Shown: positions 11,977 through 24,300 of the stretch, piece by piece | Layout: the number at the start of each line of letters is the position of its first letter | Numbering within the stretch: position 1 is the stretch's first letter | Assembly: GCA_963970005.1 (NCBI GenBank) | Contig: CAXAMN010023729.1 | Coordinates: 292,295-356,294, forward strand | Direction: 5' to 3' | Length of the DNA: 64,000 nucleotides | From: Durusdinium trenchii | Taxonomy: Eukaryota > Sar > Dinophyceae > Suessiales > Symbiodiniaceae | Position numbers and translations under genes: made by a program | The notes under the pieces: model-generated | Seen by the model: only the letters and a program-made list of their open reading frames with translations | Databases searched by the model: none | What the model was told of the DNA's origin: nothing

Positions 11977-12796
11977 GTCGACTCGGAGGGCTTCGTGGAC
12001 GGTGGCTTCGTCGCGAACACGCCGATCATGAAGGCCCCATCGTTGAGAGTCCTTGATGTGACGAAGAACGGGATGGAGCCAAGGGTTCTGGTGGAGAAGG
12101 GTCACTTCGGGTGTGCGTGTGCGTGTGCGTGTGGGTGTGTGTGTGTGTCTGTGCGCGCATGTGACTTGGTGAATCAAACATAGACAGATACGATACATAT
12201 ATACATATAATCATATATAATATGTGATCTTTTGTTGATTTGTCTTGAAAGCCACTAATTCCAGCAAGTCTCCCTGCATGTCGCTTGGCCTCCTTGGTTT
12301 GCAGGAACCACGACGTGGAGTGTCCATCCATTTCGACATCAAGAGGTATGCTCAACACACGGCGCTGTGTGACCCCGTGAAACACATGGTCCATGCTCAA
12401 GAAACGGATCCATGGTCACACGGATCCAACTGGCGCCACATGTTGTCCAGCTCATAGTGTGACAGCATGAGGCCAATGGCCCATGGCCAGCTCGCTATGC
12501 TGTCTACACTGGCCGTTCTTTGACGCTTGTTCACCTCAACTTCACTCCGGATGGATGTGTTTGATGGCGGAAAAAATAACAAACTATCTGAACTTTTTGT
12601 TTGTATTATTTTGTATCCCTAAAGACAGTCTATATATAAGTGGTGACTGTTTATGGTTGAAGTCGGGAGCTGTCCGTTTGGGGTGGTGCATTCTTCATGG
12701 TAGCATTCGAGTTTCTTGATTGTCCAGGCGCTGGAAGACGGAGCACAGACCGTGGTGGTCGCACTTTGGATGAGAATAATAGAACCCACTGTGAAG
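11977..12796 (+). CDS. Patatin-like phospholipase, two exons of a partial gene
   Basis: Exon 11977-12033 (19 codons, phase 0) reads VDSEGFVDGGFVANTPIMK after CGCCAG and ends at a GC donor. Exon 12728-12796 follows TGTCCAG, reads ALEDGAQTVVVALW and ends at AAG|GTGCGT. Joined, they match the C-terminal part of the patatin lipase core. There the DGG motif supplies the catalytic Asp, NTPI follows it, and an amphipathic helix then leads into a GA-x-x-V-V strand. The upstream part with the oxyanion glycines and the GxSxG nucleophile elbow was not found, so the gene is either incomplete or its other exons were missed. A GT-rich microsatellite lies in the intron. The role, hydrolysis of acyl chains from lipids, is inferred from the family only. 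Confidence 0.45.
12110..12159. repeat. GT-rich microsatellite
   Basis: Alternating GTGTGC and GTGTGT units follow directly after the first patatin-like exon. All readings are open here because of the simple repeat, which is not evidence of coding. Confidence 0.85.
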
Positions 12797-14809
12797 GTGC
12801 GTTCAACACCAGTTTCTCTCTACTTGGGAAGCACGTGCTATTCTTAATTCCTAGATTTTGCTGAAGCAGCTTAGCAGCAGCTGGTGTGTTTTGTGGGACA
12901 TGTGCATGCTCAGACAAAACCTTGTTGGCAGTGAGTGAATAGGCCAATAGGCCCCCTTGTTCCCACCTCAATGGCTTGGATTCTCTCTCCGACGGAGGGG
13001 CGAAGAAATTGGTCAGGCACATCGTTTCGACTTGGAAGGGGGATCTGGATTGATATGGATCCAACTTGGATTAACAATTTGGAGCTCAAATGATTCGCAT
13101 TCTCCAATTCTCTAAGACTTGGATTAACAATTTGGATATGACTTGGAGAAGAGTCAATGCCTGAGTAGATGGGCAATTCTCCTCCTCCCCTCCCTTTTTT
13201 TTGGGACATTTCGATGATTCCCAATGGAAGTTTTGGTTTTCCTCCTGTTCTGAGAGGATCTCTTGCAGTGGACATTTGTTGTTTTGTCTATAAGTCACCA
13301 AGCTGTAAGTCATGACTCCTGCATTCTGGTCGAAGAGGTCAACCTGGACCCGGCCACGGTCAACACGTCCAAGGTCAACCTGGACCCCGTCAACACGACG
13401 GGTTTGATTCCAGATTTGGAGGCACTCAGCAAGGCGGGTCAAGCGAGTTAAGGGCGGCTGCTCTGAGGAAACCATTCAGAGCAAGTCGGAATTGGACGCG
13501 GAGTTTCATGCACCTCTAGTTGTTGGTTCCTGAGTTTCATGAACCAACAGAGTTTCATGATTTTCTAGAAGTTGGTTGGGCTGGGTTTGATTTATAGATC
13601 CATCCAATTTTGGTTTCATGTTCCACTCCGGAACCCCTCCAAGTTCGGCACTGGCACCCACCCCTCCAAGTTCGGCCTTCCTACGAACTGTTGGTTGGTT
13701 GTGCGTTTCTTCTTCGATGATACCGTGTGTTTCCATGGAACTGCTGGTTTGTTTCCATGTGTATGTGTGACCCCAAGCACTGGTCTCTCCCGCACTTCTG
13801 ACTGACTTGGAGTGTGATGAACAGATGAAGAAACCTCAAGGATGAAAAGACCTCAAACCAGAGTGTCAAAATGTTTGAGGAGCCAACTCCATGCGTCGTT
13901 CGTTTTTGTGTGTGCGGTACAACTGGTCCAACATGTACTAGTTAGAAGGCAGCATACAAACAACAACAGAGGAATTTATATATATATATAACACTGTCAT
14001 CACTGGTGTGATTGGTGGGGTTCTCCTCTCCATAGATCAAACCAGAATAGATAGGCTCAATCACGACTTCTCGGACAAGCGATATCCGCCTCACACGGTC
14101 ACTGATTCCTGGCTAGGCAGGGATCGATGTGGGGCTTAGCATCGTGGAGTTCGAGTTCAACATGATGCAACAAAGGCGCCGGTCGATGTGGGGTTCTGGG
14201 CCGTGTTCGGTTGTGGGTCTTCCTAACCAGCGAGTCTTGGTGGAAAAGCGTGCAATGATGTCATTCATACTGTATATTTGCGAAGGCTTACCCTTATTAA
14301 TTGTCTATAACAGATGTAGGGAATCATGTATAAAGGATTTCAAAGGAAGGATAGCTAGCTGTACAAAGTCTTCATGCTTGTCCCTAACGAGACTTCCTTT
14401 GGCCAAGACGGTGCCTCGTGCCTTTGATTCTTGCGCTCGAGTGGAAAGCGCTCAGAGTGATTTCACGGCAGACCCCGTCACGGGGTCGGGGGTCAGTTGC
14501 CGAGCTTGGATACTCCATGTCTGGAGTACACACAACATAACTATAAGCATACACAAAGTGGTCATCAAAAAAGGGTTCATACAAAAGGGTGTCGTAAATC
14601 GAGTTACATTATAGGGTCATCAACAAATGGGGTAGGAAAAAAAGGGGGCTCCTGAATCTTTGCACATGCGAAAGTATACCATATTATATCATTTAAACGT
14701 ACCATACCATTCCATACTATCAGCCTATACTGCTAGTATAGCTACCTAGAGCCTGACAGATCCCGCTCTCTGGAGTGCCCTTTTTCGCCGCGGATCCCTG
14801 TCGTGGCAG
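12797..14809. other. Mostly non-coding; small internal repeat at 13337-13405
   Basis: At about 13319-13450 a + frame reads VNLDPATVNTSKVNLDPV and runs to a TAA; GTCAACCTGGACCC occurs twice, 38 bases apart. It may be a terminal exon of the patatin-like gene, but no junction proves it. Hairpins include GTTGGTTC/GAACCAAC around 13520-13550 and GACCCCG/CGGGGTC at 14471-14487. A TA run lies at 13977-13991. Nothing else is evident. Confidence 0.35.
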
Positions 14810-14942
14810 ATACTTCTTGGAGCACGAGCTGCAGATGGCCTGCTTCGGCTTTCCGGACCGATGGCCGCTGCGTCGGCCGGCTTCGGTGATGCCACCGGGT
14901 GGTCGTCACGCTTTGGGGAAGAAGAATGTAGGATGTAGATAG
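14810..14942 (+). CDS. Candidate terminal exon, unidentified
   Basis: After TCGTGGCAG the + strand reads YFLEHELQMACFGFPDRWPL and continues basic and proline-rich to a TAG at 14940-14942. The segment is GC-rich compared with the AT-rich DNA on both sides. Two other + frames are also open for part of the block, so the frame is likely but not certain. No family is recognised and no partner exon was found. Confidence 0.3.
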
Positions 14943-15525
14943 GTTGGTGATCTAGGTCGGTGCTTGCAACAGAGGAGAATAGAGATTAGAGTCAAAGACA
15001 GGCCACGTAAGCAAGCTACTCTTCTAGCAGTATTGATGTCAGGCTCTAGGTAGATATACTTTCTGAGATCTCGGAAGGTCAAAGGGATATCTAAGGACAT
15101 GCTCTAACAATATTTTATGGTCCCTATAAGTCTATAAGTAGATCAGGTTGCTTTGTCGTTTTTGTTTGTTCTCTCCGAGTGACATGGCTCAAGCTGGTGG
15201 GTCTTCGGGTTCGAAAAGCAGGGCTTTCAGGGTGACTCAGTGAGGTTGAGGGGCCCACAGTGCCCACAGTCACTCCATTCAGGCATGTGTCACCGGACGG
15301 TGCGTCACCTCAAGAAAGTTGTGGGACATGTTTTGAGTTTGAGAAACGCTTGATGGACGTAAAAAACATTCAGAGCACGGGGCAGAAATAACTGTGTGCC
15401 AACACCTTCTAAAGCCATCACAACAACACATAATTCAACCATTAACCATCAGATGTTCCCTTGTCAAGTTCTGAGATGGTCCACAGAATTTGTGACTTCA
15501 AGAGTCATCAGAATTAAAGACCAAG
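14943..15525. other. No supported gene; possible short first exon at 15184
   Basis: At 15184-15228 an ATG opens MAQAGGSSGSKSRAFR, a plausible N-terminus, but it ends without a proven donor. The same place contains TGGCTCAAG, the last nine bases of the dinoflagellate spliced leader, which is too short to call a relic. The rest is anonymous. Confidence 0.25.
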
Positions 15526-16126
15526 TCGGACAACCCACCCAATCCGCCGAATCGAGGACCGCCGAATCCTCGCGTTCACGCCACGTACAGATCCAGGTGC
15601 GTACCGGCGTGGGACCCGTGGCTCGGGTGTGGCCGGGGTGTGCGATAGCAGGTCCACAGATGCCATCCTGCAGGGATGGTGGGTAGGCAGCTTTATGCAG
15701 AGGGCTTTGCTGTTTTATGAGCTTTTTGAGCTTTTTGCTATGAGTAGCAGCTACACAGCTATGCCATTTGTTCAGCTAAAGAGTCAACTGTTTTGGACCG
15801 CAGGAAACTTCCTCTCCTTTTCTGGCAAGGCGCTGCAAAGGACTGCCAGTGCAGGGAAGCTGCATTTACCCAGGGAAGGCACACACATCTTACCTGGACC
15901 ATCCAATGGGTGTCAGTGACAGGGTAGTACAGGCAGGACACCCAAGCAGGATGGACCTGGCCTGGTATAAGGCATTCTTCTGTTATTTTTAAGCTGCACC
16001 ACTCAGACCTTGAGGATGCGCGAGCAGGGCATTGAAACCGTCCGTGCTAGTGCCCCGGTGGACCTTTGCAAGAGTTTTTTCCGGCGCCTCGGCAAGACAT
16101 CTCTTAGTCCGAACGTTGAACGCTGA
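15526..16126 (+). CDS. Two exons of an unidentified gene
   Basis: Segment 15526-15596 reads SDNPPNPPNRGPPNPRVHAT and ends at a good donor (CCAG|GTGCGT). A second segment, 16007-16126, begins after CCACTCAG, reads MREQGIETVRASAPVDLCKS and then a basic tail, and stops with TGA at 16124-16126. Both look like protein and both are on +. Whether they are one gene is inferred only from order and distance. The first is Pro/Asn-rich with a CCGCCGAAT repeat, so its acceptor (AAG) is the weaker boundary. No family is recognised. Confidence 0.35.
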
Positions 16127-16343
16127 GTGTGTTGCGCGCGTGGCGAGGCGTGGGTCGCTGTGGAGCCGTCTATCGACGTGAAGGAATGGAAGATAACGGA
16201 CACTGGTGGGCCTGTTTCGTAAATGTTTGTAGAGGGTTCTAGATTTGGTGCAGTGCAGCTTTTGCTCGGCCACAGCAATTCATTTGGTTATGGATTGCTA
16301 CTGGGTTTTGTTGTGTCGTTTGCAGAGCCTATGTTTTTGGCAG

Positions 16344-16661
16344 GATTGTTCGATGACCATGTTCCGCCAATTGTTCGGTTTCGAGGGGCTCAACCATCCA
16401 AGTTGAGCCAGCCAGCCGATGGTTGGAACGGGCCACGAGAAATCAAACGAAGCACACTCCGAGATTGGTCGAGGTTGGAAGTGACGACCTTTCGCCACCG
16501 AGCGCCGGGGTAAGTAACACTGGAGGCCGGCCCATCGGGGGCAGATGAACGTCGACCTTCCGCCGCATCCGGTGGCTGTCGAGACCTTCCTCGCGACAAA
16601 TGTGACCCCGATGGACTTGAGGCTGACAGGGATGGCTGGCATTCTAGACCCGGGGTTGTGA
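16344..16661 (+). CDS. Unidentified gene, last two exons
   Basis: After TTTTTGGCAG the + strand is open through LFDDHVPPIVRFRGAQPS and PREIKRSTLRDWSRLEV to 16509, where a canonical donor GTAAGT follows. A second segment from 16545 (after GGGGGCAG) reads MNVDLPPHPVAVETFLA and NVTPMDLRLTGMAGILDPGL to a TGA at 16659-16661. The phases of the two segments do not fit if both boundaries are taken literally, and the space between them is only about 35 bases. One boundary must therefore be wrong, or the second segment begins further on. Coding character is good; function is unknown. Confidence 0.4.
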
Positions 16662-16919
16662 GTTGGACGATTCTTCATTCCACTTACAAAAGTTATACGT
16701 ACAATTAATTCCAACATCCTTGGCTGAACTCATGAGATTCCGGACGATTCAGAGAACATGTTGTTCGGATACCAGAAAGGCTCCGAACCTACTTTGTATA
16801 GCCCTGTGCTCGCGGGTCACGACAGACATGGACCAAAGATGTTGGGATGCAAGATGTGGAGGGCGCGATTTGCGATAGCGGTTTCTTCCCAGCGTCGCCG
16901 TGTCGACCCCTGAAATCAC

Positions 16920-17166
16920 ATGACATCACCACTGGCTAGTCGACCGGTGTCACTTGAGGCCGCAAACACGAAGACTGTCGGAAGGCGAAGGCGAAGACCG
17001 TCGCTTCGGGCCCGCTAGGTTTGCTCTCCTTTGCTTCATGCTGGGACTCACGAGTGGCTTGGCACTCAGGCTCGCCGACCTAGCCATGCTGAGAGGGATC
17101 AATCAGGTCAAGTGGAGGTGGAAGGACGGGAGTTTCTTTCAAGATGTTGTATGTGATATTCATTAA
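16920..17166 (+). other. Possible small gene or exon, two frames open
   Basis: ATG at 16920 opens 32 codons (MTSPLASRPVSLEAANTKTV, then an Arg-rich tail) to TAG at 17016. An overlapping + frame from about 16954 is open to 17166 and contains the hydrophobic stretch FALLCFMLGLTSGLALRLAD, a possible membrane segment, before INQ|GTCAAG. I cannot decide between them. Confidence 0.3.
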
Positions 17167-18052
17167 GTGATGGGGAGTTCTGTCATTAATATAATATGTC
17201 GGCTGTCGAGTTTGTTGAGGTCGCTTGAGGTGTTCTCATGGTATGCCTGTGTTTCTTGGTTTGGCAGTATCAGAGCCTATCCGACAATTATTTGGTGCAG
17301 ATCGAGGTTCTATATAACCTACATGCAATGTTTTTGGTTTTTCTGTATAAAGGTACAGAGCTTGGCTGATATCGGACACCTGCATCCGTACAACATGGTC
17401 CAACAAACGATCATGCAAAAAAGTAAACAGGGTCAAAACACACCATTTTGCTGGTTTAGAAGAATGTTAGAAGAGGTTTTTGATTAGTTTGGTGCCGAAC
17501 CCCGTTACCTCATACAGGTGAACTGACTCCTTTCTTCACATGGGAAGACAGTTTCTAGAGAAAAGAAGGACGTGACGTCCAGATGATGACCTGTATTAAA
17601 GGTGCCGGTATAAAAGAGTGGTTTCAGATGGGTTAATTAATTGGAATTAGCATTAGAATTAAATAGATGATTTCAGCTTTGGCCTCTCCATGCGCTGATG
17701 ATAGAAAGCTTCGTCACAGGCGCGTGGCCTGTGGGCGATTTCAGCCCGTGACCGATGTCGCTTTGGACGTTTGAGAGTCAAAGCGAGTTCGCCGCGATTG
17801 AAGCGATTGAAGTTGCAGTCAAGGAGGTGGGAATCATAGTGAGTTTAACATTTAGAGCCCAAGGAACCATCAAAATGAAGGACATTTGACAGCAGGAACT
17901 CTTGGAAATTCTGCATGAATTGAACGCCTGGCGCGTCAACACACCTGTAGTTCATCCAGCGTCCGAAGCGTCCGTCGGGTCGGACCAGGACTTACATCAC
18001 CCGCCCCTGCAAGGTGTTGGCGAACATACACTAGGCAAGTGACATATATATA
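17167..18052. other. Intergenic DNA upstream of the retrotransposon
   Basis: No open frame with protein character and no repeat except a short TA run at 18044-18052, which is the insertion site of the element. Confidence 0.5.
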
Positions 18053-18193
18053 TGTGAAAGCAGTGTCACGACGGGTGTGCATTATAGGTCGGACCGGAGG
18101 CAACCTTTGCTCGAGGATCGGGCGCGGAAAAGGCCGCCGGTAGGGGGAGAGCAGGAGCTCTCGGACGGATCGAATCGGTCCGTGGTTTCAACA
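18053..18193 (+). repeat. 5' LTR
   Basis: 141 bp beginning TGTGAAAGCAGTG and ending GGTTTCAACA, identical by eye to 25387-25527. It contains GAGAGC-AGGA-GCTCTC-like inverted sequence near its end and CATTATAGG near its start. No TATA box or AATAAA signal is seen, which is common for dinoflagellate promoters and polyadenylation sites. Confidence 0.95.
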
Positions 18194-18194
18194 T

Positions 18195-18207
18195 TGGTAG
18201 CGGAGCC
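18195..18207 (+). promoter_or_regulatory. Primer-binding site (initiator-Met-tRNA type)
   Basis: TGGTAGCGGAGCC begins one base after the 5' LTR. TGG pairs with the tRNA CCA end, and the rest resembles the complement of eukaryotic initiator tRNA-Met 3' ends (usual primer of copia elements, TGGTA-CAGAGC-like). One or two mismatches to standard initiator tRNA are expected; the exact tRNA of this host is not in the window. Confidence 0.7.
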
Positions 18208-18305
18208 CTCCTCCAATCGGAGGAGGGCATCCGGGGTAGTTAGGCCTTAGGAAGGGCTGAACACTGAAAGCAGTGTCTAGTGTATAGTTTTGGGGTGTAG
18301 GTGCC

Positions 18306-21300
18306 ATGGCCGCCAGCTCGGATGGGTCGTCGATGGGACAACGTCGACTCAGTGGGGAGAGTCTGGACCCCAAAGAGTACAGGCGGTGGCGCCTTTGGGC
18401 TTTGGCCAAGATGGCCTCCACCAAAGACATGACTCCGACACATCGAGGTCCTTACGTGTTTTGTCTTCTTGACGGATTGGCTCTGGAAACTGTTGAGCAT
18501 TTGACGTTGGATCTACTCCGGGAAGAGAATGGAGACAAACACATTTGGAAGTGCCTTGATGACAGATTTCCAGACAAGTTGGCCCACGACCACATGGCCG
18601 AATGTCTCAAGGAAGTCTTTGAGCTGCATGCCCAGGAGGGTGAGACCGTGGTGGCATGGTGCTCGAGAGTCCAGGAAGCCTTCGCTAAATGTCGGAGGAA
18701 AGTGTCGGTGGATTTCCCCCCTGAAGCACAGGGTTGGGTATGTCTCAACTCCTCAGGGTTGTCAGCTGACCAACGAGCAATCGTGACAGCAAAGACTCAG
18801 GGTGACTTGAAAATGGACAGCATTACAGCTGCGATGAGAAGTTGCTTCCCAGAGTTCAGAGCAACCAAGAAACAGGCCAGGAGCGCTCCAGCCTATGTGG
18901 TCCAACACGACTGGTCAGAGGATGAACCGGAGTCGGGGCCAGCTCAAGAAGCGGAAGGGCCTGATAGCGTTGTTTTTGAAGAGTTGGAAGCATTTCTGAC
19001 AGAGCATGGGTTTCATGATGCTGCATCCGCAAACAGTTCAGCTGAGGTGTATGATGAAGAGGAGATTGCAGAAGTGTTGGCAGCAACCTGGAAGGAGAGG
19101 AGAACCGAGATTTCAAAGCTGCAGAAAGCCAGAAAGTTCAAACAGGCCAATACCGTGAAGAAGCAATTCACACGGGAGCTGACAGACATTCAGAAGAAGT
19201 CACGCTGTAGACGGTGCGGTCAGATTGGACATTGGGCAAGAAATTGCCCACAGGCTTCCAGTTCAAGCAACAAGGCAGAGAAACCTAGTGGGGCAGCCAT
19301 GGTGACAGATGCAGACGAGTGTTATTTGGTGTCCTCACCAGGGTATGGCATCATTGATTCGGGTTGCAGTCGTACATTGATTGGCCAACAGACATTGGGT
19401 GAGTTCATGCGTCTGTATCAGGACCGCAAGATGACTTTGCCGGACAGTCGACCCCAACAGAATTTGTTTCGTTTTGGGAATGGTCAAGAGGAGCTGTCTG
19501 AGAAGGTAGTTTCCATGCCGATTGTGATCCACGGCCGACCGGGCCGAATCGAAGCTGCGGTGATCAGAGGGACAGCACCCCTTCTTCTGTCCCGAAACAC
19601 CTTGAAGAGCTTAGATGCCAAGCTGGACTTTGCGGCTGAGACAGTGGAACTCCAGGGCGGACCACCTCGACCACTTCAGATGAACACAGCTGGCCAGTTC
19701 ATTTTGAACGTGCTGGACTCCGAGGGAGTGGACGAGGAGGTTCTTGTCGTGGAAGGAGGACAGAATCCAACGACAGAAGAAGACACATCGGAGGAGGATG
19801 CAGAACAGTTCATGCAAGGACCTACCAGAGTCCTCACTCGCCGAGAACAGCGGTGCTTGTTGGCACACAGTGAAACCTGGAACAAGGAGAAGAAGACCAA
19901 ATGTGCTGTCGCTGAGCTATTCTCTCCGCCAAGGTTTAGTGCCTGGGCAAGGGAGAGAGGAGACAAGGGCTTGGCGTTTGACATCAAGCAAGGCTGGGAC
20001 CTGACTGACCCTAAGACACAGGCGCAGGTTGACACGATCTTGGAAGAGCAGGCTCCCGAGTTGCTGGTGTGCTGCCCCGAGTGCAAGCATTGGGGTGGTT
20101 GGTACAGACTCAACAAACACAAGCTTTCAGTGGCAGAACAGTTGCACAATCAACGCATTGCCACTCGACAGGCCACCTTTTGTGTTGAGCAGATCAAACG
20201 CCAGTTGAGACGAGGTGGACGCGTGTTGGTTGAACATCCATGGTCAAGTGATCTGTGGAAGTTCGGCCCAATGAAGAAGCTCATTCAAGCAGGCAAGTTG
20301 TCCGTGCATCGAGCCGACATGTGTGCCTACGGTCTTTCAGACCCAGACAGCCAGATTCCAGTCCTCAAACCGACAGGACTGGCCGTATCACATGTTGACA
20401 TGAGTGAACTTGTTCGTACATGTCCCGGCCATGCAAGACATCAGTCGATCGCAGGTAGGACTAATGAAGGGGTTTCTAGGAGTGCATTAGCTGCCACATA
20501 CACACAAGCCTTTGTTCAAACTTGGTACACGTGCATCAGACCACAAGATTGTTTGTGTTCGTTCGCCGATGTGCAGGAATCCTTTCCAACAGCGACTGAG
20601 TGCCATGAGGTCTGTGTAGCAGAGGCTGCCCATGATCCTGAAAAGGTAAAGAGCTTGTTGAAGAGACTTCACAATAATCTAGGCCATCCCTCTACTAGGA
20701 CCCTCATTAGAATCCTGAAGAATGCAGGTGGCTCGGAACAAGCTTTGAAGGCAGCCGAACAGGTAGAGAGTCAGTGCGACATTTGCCGGCAGAGACAGCG
20801 ACCCACGCCTTCCTTGCCGTCCAATCCAGAGAAAGCCACTGAATTCAATCAACGGATTGGCTGGGATGTCAAGAATTTGCCAGGTTGGCAAGTCAACCAG
20901 AAGATCAAAACCATGAACATCGTAGATCATGCCAGCAGCTTCCAGGTAGTAGTCCCCTTTTATGAGAAGGAAACCAGTGAAGTGTTGAAGCGTATCTACC
21001 TTGATGCTTGGCAACGATGGGCAGGTCCTCCGGTTGAAGTCATCACAGACCCTGCTAGGACTAATCAGTCCGAACAGATTTTCAAGATGCTAGAGCAAGA
21101 TGGCACCAGAGTCCTGTCGACTGCAGCCGAAGCACATTCCCAATTGGGGAAGGTCGAGAAGCATGGTCATTTGTTTGAGGTCATCCTGCAAAAGGTGTTG
21201 GATCAGGTTCAACCGAAGAACAAAGAAGAATATGAACAGTGCATTGTACAGACCATGAATGCAAAGAACGAGTTGTTGAATCAACATGGACTGTTGCCAT

Positions 21301-24300
21301 GCCAACTTGTTTTCGGTAGAAACCCTAGAGTGCCAGGTGACCTGCTTCAGGAATGGCCCTGCCCTGTGTCCGGGACAGCCGCCCTGTCCGACGATGCAGT
21401 GGCAAAAGCGCAGGCAATTCGCACTCAGGCTCGCACGGCCCTGATCATGTCTCAAGACGACAAGACACTTAGGACAGCCTTGAATGCAAGACCAAGGATA
21501 GAGAGAGACTTTCTGCCAGGGGACTTCGTTGCATATTGGCGGACCCAGAAGTATGAGCGTGGCATGAGACTAGTAGGAGGTAGATGGTTCGGGGTTGCAA
21601 CTGTCATGGGTAAGGTAGGTCGAAACTTCTTGGTGTATCACAGGAAGAACGTCTTTAAAGTGGCTCCAGAGCATTTGAGACATGTGACTGCCGAAGAGAG
21701 ACTTCTTGCCCAGACCGACGGTCGAGAGTTGTTGGGTTTGAACACAATTCTCCAGGACAAGGAACAGATCGGATCACAATTTATTGATTTGACAGGTACT
21801 CCCACTCCGATGCAGATTGCTAGTGAACCTGTAGCTCAGCCAGATGTGTGGATCAAGAGAGGTGAGTTGTTGTGCAGAGTTCATCGTACTCCACGTCAAA
21901 AGTGGTTCCTTCCTGATCCAAATGACCCATTGTTGAAGGGCGTGTCTTTGGAAAATTGGCGAAAGACCATTCGTTCGGACACAGGTGAAGTCGTGGTTCA
22001 TAAGATTTGGTCAGATCCGGACACGCAGACCGGGGTTTGGGGGGAAACCACTTGGAAGGGAGAATCACAGTTCCAGATTCGTCCACGGAGAGAGAACCCA
22101 GCCAGCGTGACGGTGCCGTCGGCCACAAAGCCCGTGTCGAGTGCAATGCCGAAGCCAGCTAGTCCGAGCATAGGAGAATCCGAAACAGGTGATAGTTTGT
22201 TTGACAACCTAGAAGGTAGTAATCCAAAAAGACCCCGTCCAAACGTCGACGTTCGGACCCCCCCTCTTTTGCAGGGGAAAGGAAGTCAGGTAGAGCTGCG
22301 AGAACTGGCGCAACCTTCCACAGGAACAACCAGTTCAATGTCTCGAACACTCACAAACATGGGTACAGATGCCCAAACGAGGTGGACTCCCTTGGGAACC
22401 GAAGCTGAGCGAACCAGTGCTGAAAACAGCAATGAGGGTTACGGACCTGTTCGGTTGAGACAGACCAAAGGACCCCCAGTGTTCTTGTTGAGACCTCCGG
22501 AAACCAGGATGGAAGATCTTCAAGAGGTTCTCGAAGAGGCACATGGAACAAAACGTAGCCTGTCTCCTGACGGACCCTCCAGTGCTCCTAGCAAGTGCTC
22601 GAAGACAGACTCGGATGAGTGCCTTGTGACGGAACTCATACAGGAGAATGGCCCAGCTCCATGTGTAGAAGTCTTGGTTGCCAGCTTTCTTCAGAAAAAG
22701 ATGCAGAAGGAACTACATCATTCGAAGAATCCTCCGATGATCCAAGAACAGATAGATTTGGCCAAGACCGCAGAATGGACCACACTCCGAGATGAGAAGC
22801 ATGCCCTTAAAGTGCTGTCCTCAACTGAAGCCAAGAAGATCAGACAGTATAAACCAGATCGAATCATGACTAGCAGATTCGTCATCATCGAGAAGCATGA
22901 GGACGGACAATCCAAGATCAAGGCACGTTGGTGCTTGAGGGGACATCATGATCCTGACTTGTTCCAAAAGGTGCTCGCTGGGAAGTGTCATTCTCCGACG
23001 CTCTCGCAGTTCGGCCGAAGCCTGATCTTGCAGATGATCGTAAGTCATGGATGGGTGATGCACTTAGGAGATATTAAAGGCGCCTTTTTAGAAGCAAACG
23101 TAAGAGACAAAGCCTTAGCTAATCCAGTGTACGCCGAGTTGCCACCAGGTGGAGTCCCCGGCATTGAAGAAGGTTCCCTTGTTCAAGTACTTGGAAACAT
23201 TTACGGTGCTAACGATGCTCCCCATGAATGGTACTGCGAGTTTGATCGAGTGGCTGTTGCATCAGGGTTTGTTCGAAGTAAGTTTGACAACTGTCTGTAC
23301 ATTTGTCATGGTCCGGATGGTAAACTGCAAGGAATCCTTGGTGCTCATGTTGATGACACAATCACGGGAGGTCAAGGTGAGGTGTATGAAGCTGCCATAG
23401 CCAAGCTTCGAGCAAGATTTCCTTTCCGCAAGTGGCGATCAGGGAAGGGTGAATTCCTTGGGACGGTTTATGAGCAAGACCTTGAGACTGGTGAAATCTG
23501 TTTCGGCCAGAAAGAATATGCTGAACACATCCAGCCCATCAAGATCAACAAGGAAAGAGCTCAGCGTCCATGGCTACCAGCGAATCCACAGGAGATCAGT
23601 GCGCTTAGAGCAGTGAATGGTGCCTTGAGTTGGTTGAGTACTCAAACTAGACCAGATATAGCTGTACAGACATCTCAGAGTCAGCAATGTTTTCCTCAGC
23701 CAACGGTTTTTGACCTTCTCCAAGCCAACCAAGCCGTGCGTCGGGCAAGGCAACAGGCAGATTTGCAAATCAGAGTGCCTTTCATCGCACCAGAAGAGTT
23801 GACTCTCTGTTTTTGGTCTGATGCCGCCTTCGCGAACACCACTGAGCTTAAGACTCAAGGGGGATGGCTTGTTGGTTTTACCTCAAATAAAATGAAGCAA
23901 GGCTTAGATGTTCCAGTGCACTGCTTCGCATGGAAGTCTTATCGACTACCACGCGTAGTGTCATCAACGATGGGAGGTGAAGCACAGGCCTTCTCGACAG
24001 CCTCAGGAATGTGTGAATGGGTTGCCCTCATGACCTCCGAATGTCTTGATGGTCCTTTCCTGTTGGAAGAAGCAGACCAAGTTCTCCTCAAGCGGCCCCC
24101 TATAGGCATGACAGATTGTCGCTCACTATATGATCATTTGACCTCGTTAGGTTCGGGAGGGGTTCTAGATGACAGACGAACAGCTATTGACATAGCTATC
24201 ATCAGGCAGTCCATTCGTCGAACCAAAATGGAGGCTAGATGGGTTCCCACAGGACACATGCTAGCCGATGGACTGACTAAGGACAGGGCTGAACCGATGG

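Noticed and set aside
15185..15193. TGGCTCAAG, the end of the spliced leader, next to an ATG
   Set aside because: Nine bases are expected by chance at about this rate in 64 kb when near matches are allowed, and the rest of the leader is absent.
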